Assembly (NCBI GenBank): GCA_015062685.1
Contig: SUUE01000002.1
Location: 161,692 to 221,011 of the forward strand
Source of the DNA: Coriobacteriaceae bacterium
GTDB lineage: Bacteria; Actinomycetota; Coriobacteriia; Coriobacteriales; Eggerthellaceae
Length of the DNA stretch: 59,320 nucleotides
Direction of reading: 5' to 3'
Positions 58,278 through 59,320 of this stretch are shown here, piece by piece. The number at the start of each line of letters is the position of its first letter. The first letter of the stretch is position 1. The position numbers and the translations under genes are program-made. Under the pieces are notes generated by a model. The model ran no database searches, was not told where the DNA came from, and saw only the letters and a list, made by a program, of their open reading frames with translations.

Positions 58278-59320
58278 CCAGTTGCCGAAGATGAAGCGCT
58301 GGATGTCCTGGTTCATCATGACGACGAACAGGAGCACGAACAGCGCCATTCCGGCGAAGGACAGGTAGTTCATGGCGCGCACGCCCACGACCTTGCGGCG
58401 GATGCGCTGATAGGCCTCGATAACGAAACGGCCGCCGTCGAGCGGGGGTATGGGCAACAGGTTCATCACGCCGAGCGACACCGAGAGCATCGCCGTGAAC
58501 TGCAGGGCCTCCACGATGCCGGCCTCGAGCGCCGTCTTCGATAGCACCGCGATGCCCACGACCGACGTCGAGTTCGACACGGTCTCGGCAACCGTCTGCG
58601 GGTTGAAGAGGCCCGCCACGGCCTGCACGACCATCCAGATGTACATGGCGCCGGCCTGCACCGCCTGCAGGGGCTGCAGCGTCACGTGGAAGGTCTCGCC
58701 GGTTTGCGTGTTCTGGTAGTCGAAGCCGATGACGGAGTAGATGAGCACGAACGCGGCCATGGCGAACAGCAGGTTCACGCCCGGGCCCGCGAGCAGGATG
58801 ACCATGCGCTTCCACGTGGGGAGCGAGCGGTACTGCTGCTTGTATTCGCTCCTGAAGAAGGCCTCGGGGTCGACAAGGGGGTGCGCCTCGCCCTCGACGA
58901 GCGTGGCGAAGGGCTCGCGGCCACGGCGCTTGGCTCGCCGGCGCTGCAAAGCGGTGGGCTTACGGGCGGGCACGCGGTAGACGTTGTACTCGTCGCTCTT
59001 CTTGGGCCCGACGATCGTCCCCCACTCCACGAGCTCCTCGAGGGCCGCATATGCCTCGTCGTCGGAGATGCCGCAGTCGCGGGCAACATCCTCCATGAGC
59101 GCCGTTCCGCGGTGGTACACGCTGGTCATGGCACCCTTGAGGTGCGGCGACATCTCGCCCGGCTCCATGCCGCACACGCGCGCGTAGCCGCCGAGCAGGA
59201 TGGCCGTGACGCCGAACTTGGTCTCGCCGCGCTGCACGCCAATGTGCGGGCCGGGCAAGCCGATCATGAACTCGGACACGCGCACGCCGAACGCGCGCGA
59301 CGCGAGGAAGTGCCCGCCTT
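58272..59320 (-). CDS. rseP: Site-2 protease family protein (RseP-like), N-terminus outside window
   Basis: Intramembrane zinc metalloprotease for regulated cleavage of membrane-bound factors. The visible part (about 349 codons) starts inside the HExxH zinc motif: the last two bases of a Glu codon and then GGHFLASRAFGVRVSEFMIG. Further family blocks are GVTAILLGGYARVCGME, RMVILLAGPGVNLLFA and NLLPIPPLDGGRFV. Between GGYA and the second membrane helix are about 100 extra residues (about 58865-59165) including a helix-turn-helix-like stretch (MEDVARDCGISDDEAYAALE, then EELVEWGTIV). No PDZ domain is recognisable between membrane helices 2 and 3, where RseP/Rip1 normally carry one. ispG follows. 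Confidence 0.88.
   Translation of the reverse strand, partial: GGHFLASRAFGVRVSEFMIGLPGPHIGVQRGETKFGVTAILLGGYARVCGMEPGEMSPHLKGAMTSVYHRGTALMEDVARDCGISDDEAYAALEELVEWGTIVGPKKSDEYNVYRVPARKPTALQRRRAKRRGREPFATLVEGEAHPLVDPEAFFRSEYKQQYRSLPTWKRMVILLAGPGVNLLFAMAAFVLIYSVIGFDYQNTQTGETFHVTLQPLQAVQAGAMYIWMVVQAVAGLFNPQTVAETVSNSTSVVGIAVLSKTALEAGIVEALQFTAMLSVSLGVMNLLPIPPLDGGRFVIEAYQRIRRKVVGVRAMNYLSFAGMALFVLLFVVMMNQDIQRFIFGNWG

Overview
The window is high-GC, gene-dense bacterial chromosome carrying almost only vertically inherited housekeeping genes. Gene content points to an actinomycete of the class Coriobacteriia (Eggerthella/Slackia/Adlercreutzia-like). The signs are two-subunit GlyRS (glyQ-glyS), the actinobacterial-type run [DivIVA-like coiled coil]-DUF177-rpmF-plsX-rnc-smc-ftsY, many GTG starts and at least one probable leaderless gene. 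The genus is an inference. No rRNA, tRNA, CRISPR array, prophage or complete insertion sequence was found.

Layout: (1) 54-7385, minus strand: ffh, rpsP, khpA, rimM, trmD, lepB, glyQ, glyS, covering protein export, ribosome/tRNA maturation and Gly-tRNA charging. (2) 7647-22464, plus strand: a c-di-GMP pair (EAL protein with a degenerate GGDEF, then a Cache-HAMP-GGDEF cyclase), a DUF975 membrane protein, a response regulator/histidine kinase pair, an amino-sugar group (glmM, nagB, a GlmU-like beta-helix protein), a methyltransferase, an M13 metallopeptidase lipoprotein and RarD. (3) 22481-50959, minus strand: rlmB, rpoB, rpoC, ppk1, ppk2, class B sortase, purM, purN, xdhC-like, SepIVA/DivIVA-like, DUF177, rpmF, plsX, rnc, smc, ftsY. 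(4) 51092-59320, mixed strands: a YacP/Rae1-type NYN nuclease, MFS transporter, CapA-like protein, proS, a TetR regulator, ispG and the start of an rseP/site-2 protease cut by the window edge.

Most unusual points: four intergenic long inverted repeats (24-48 bp arms around 55-92 nt loops), two of which share a conserved loop although their arms are unrelated; a 1659-residue polyphosphate kinase 1 with about 510 and 460 residues of acidic Pro/Glu-rich sequence on either side of a normal catalytic core; a site-2 protease that lacks a recognisable PDZ domain and carries a helix-turn-helix-like insertion; and an RNase III with a long Ala/Lys/Glu-rich tail.
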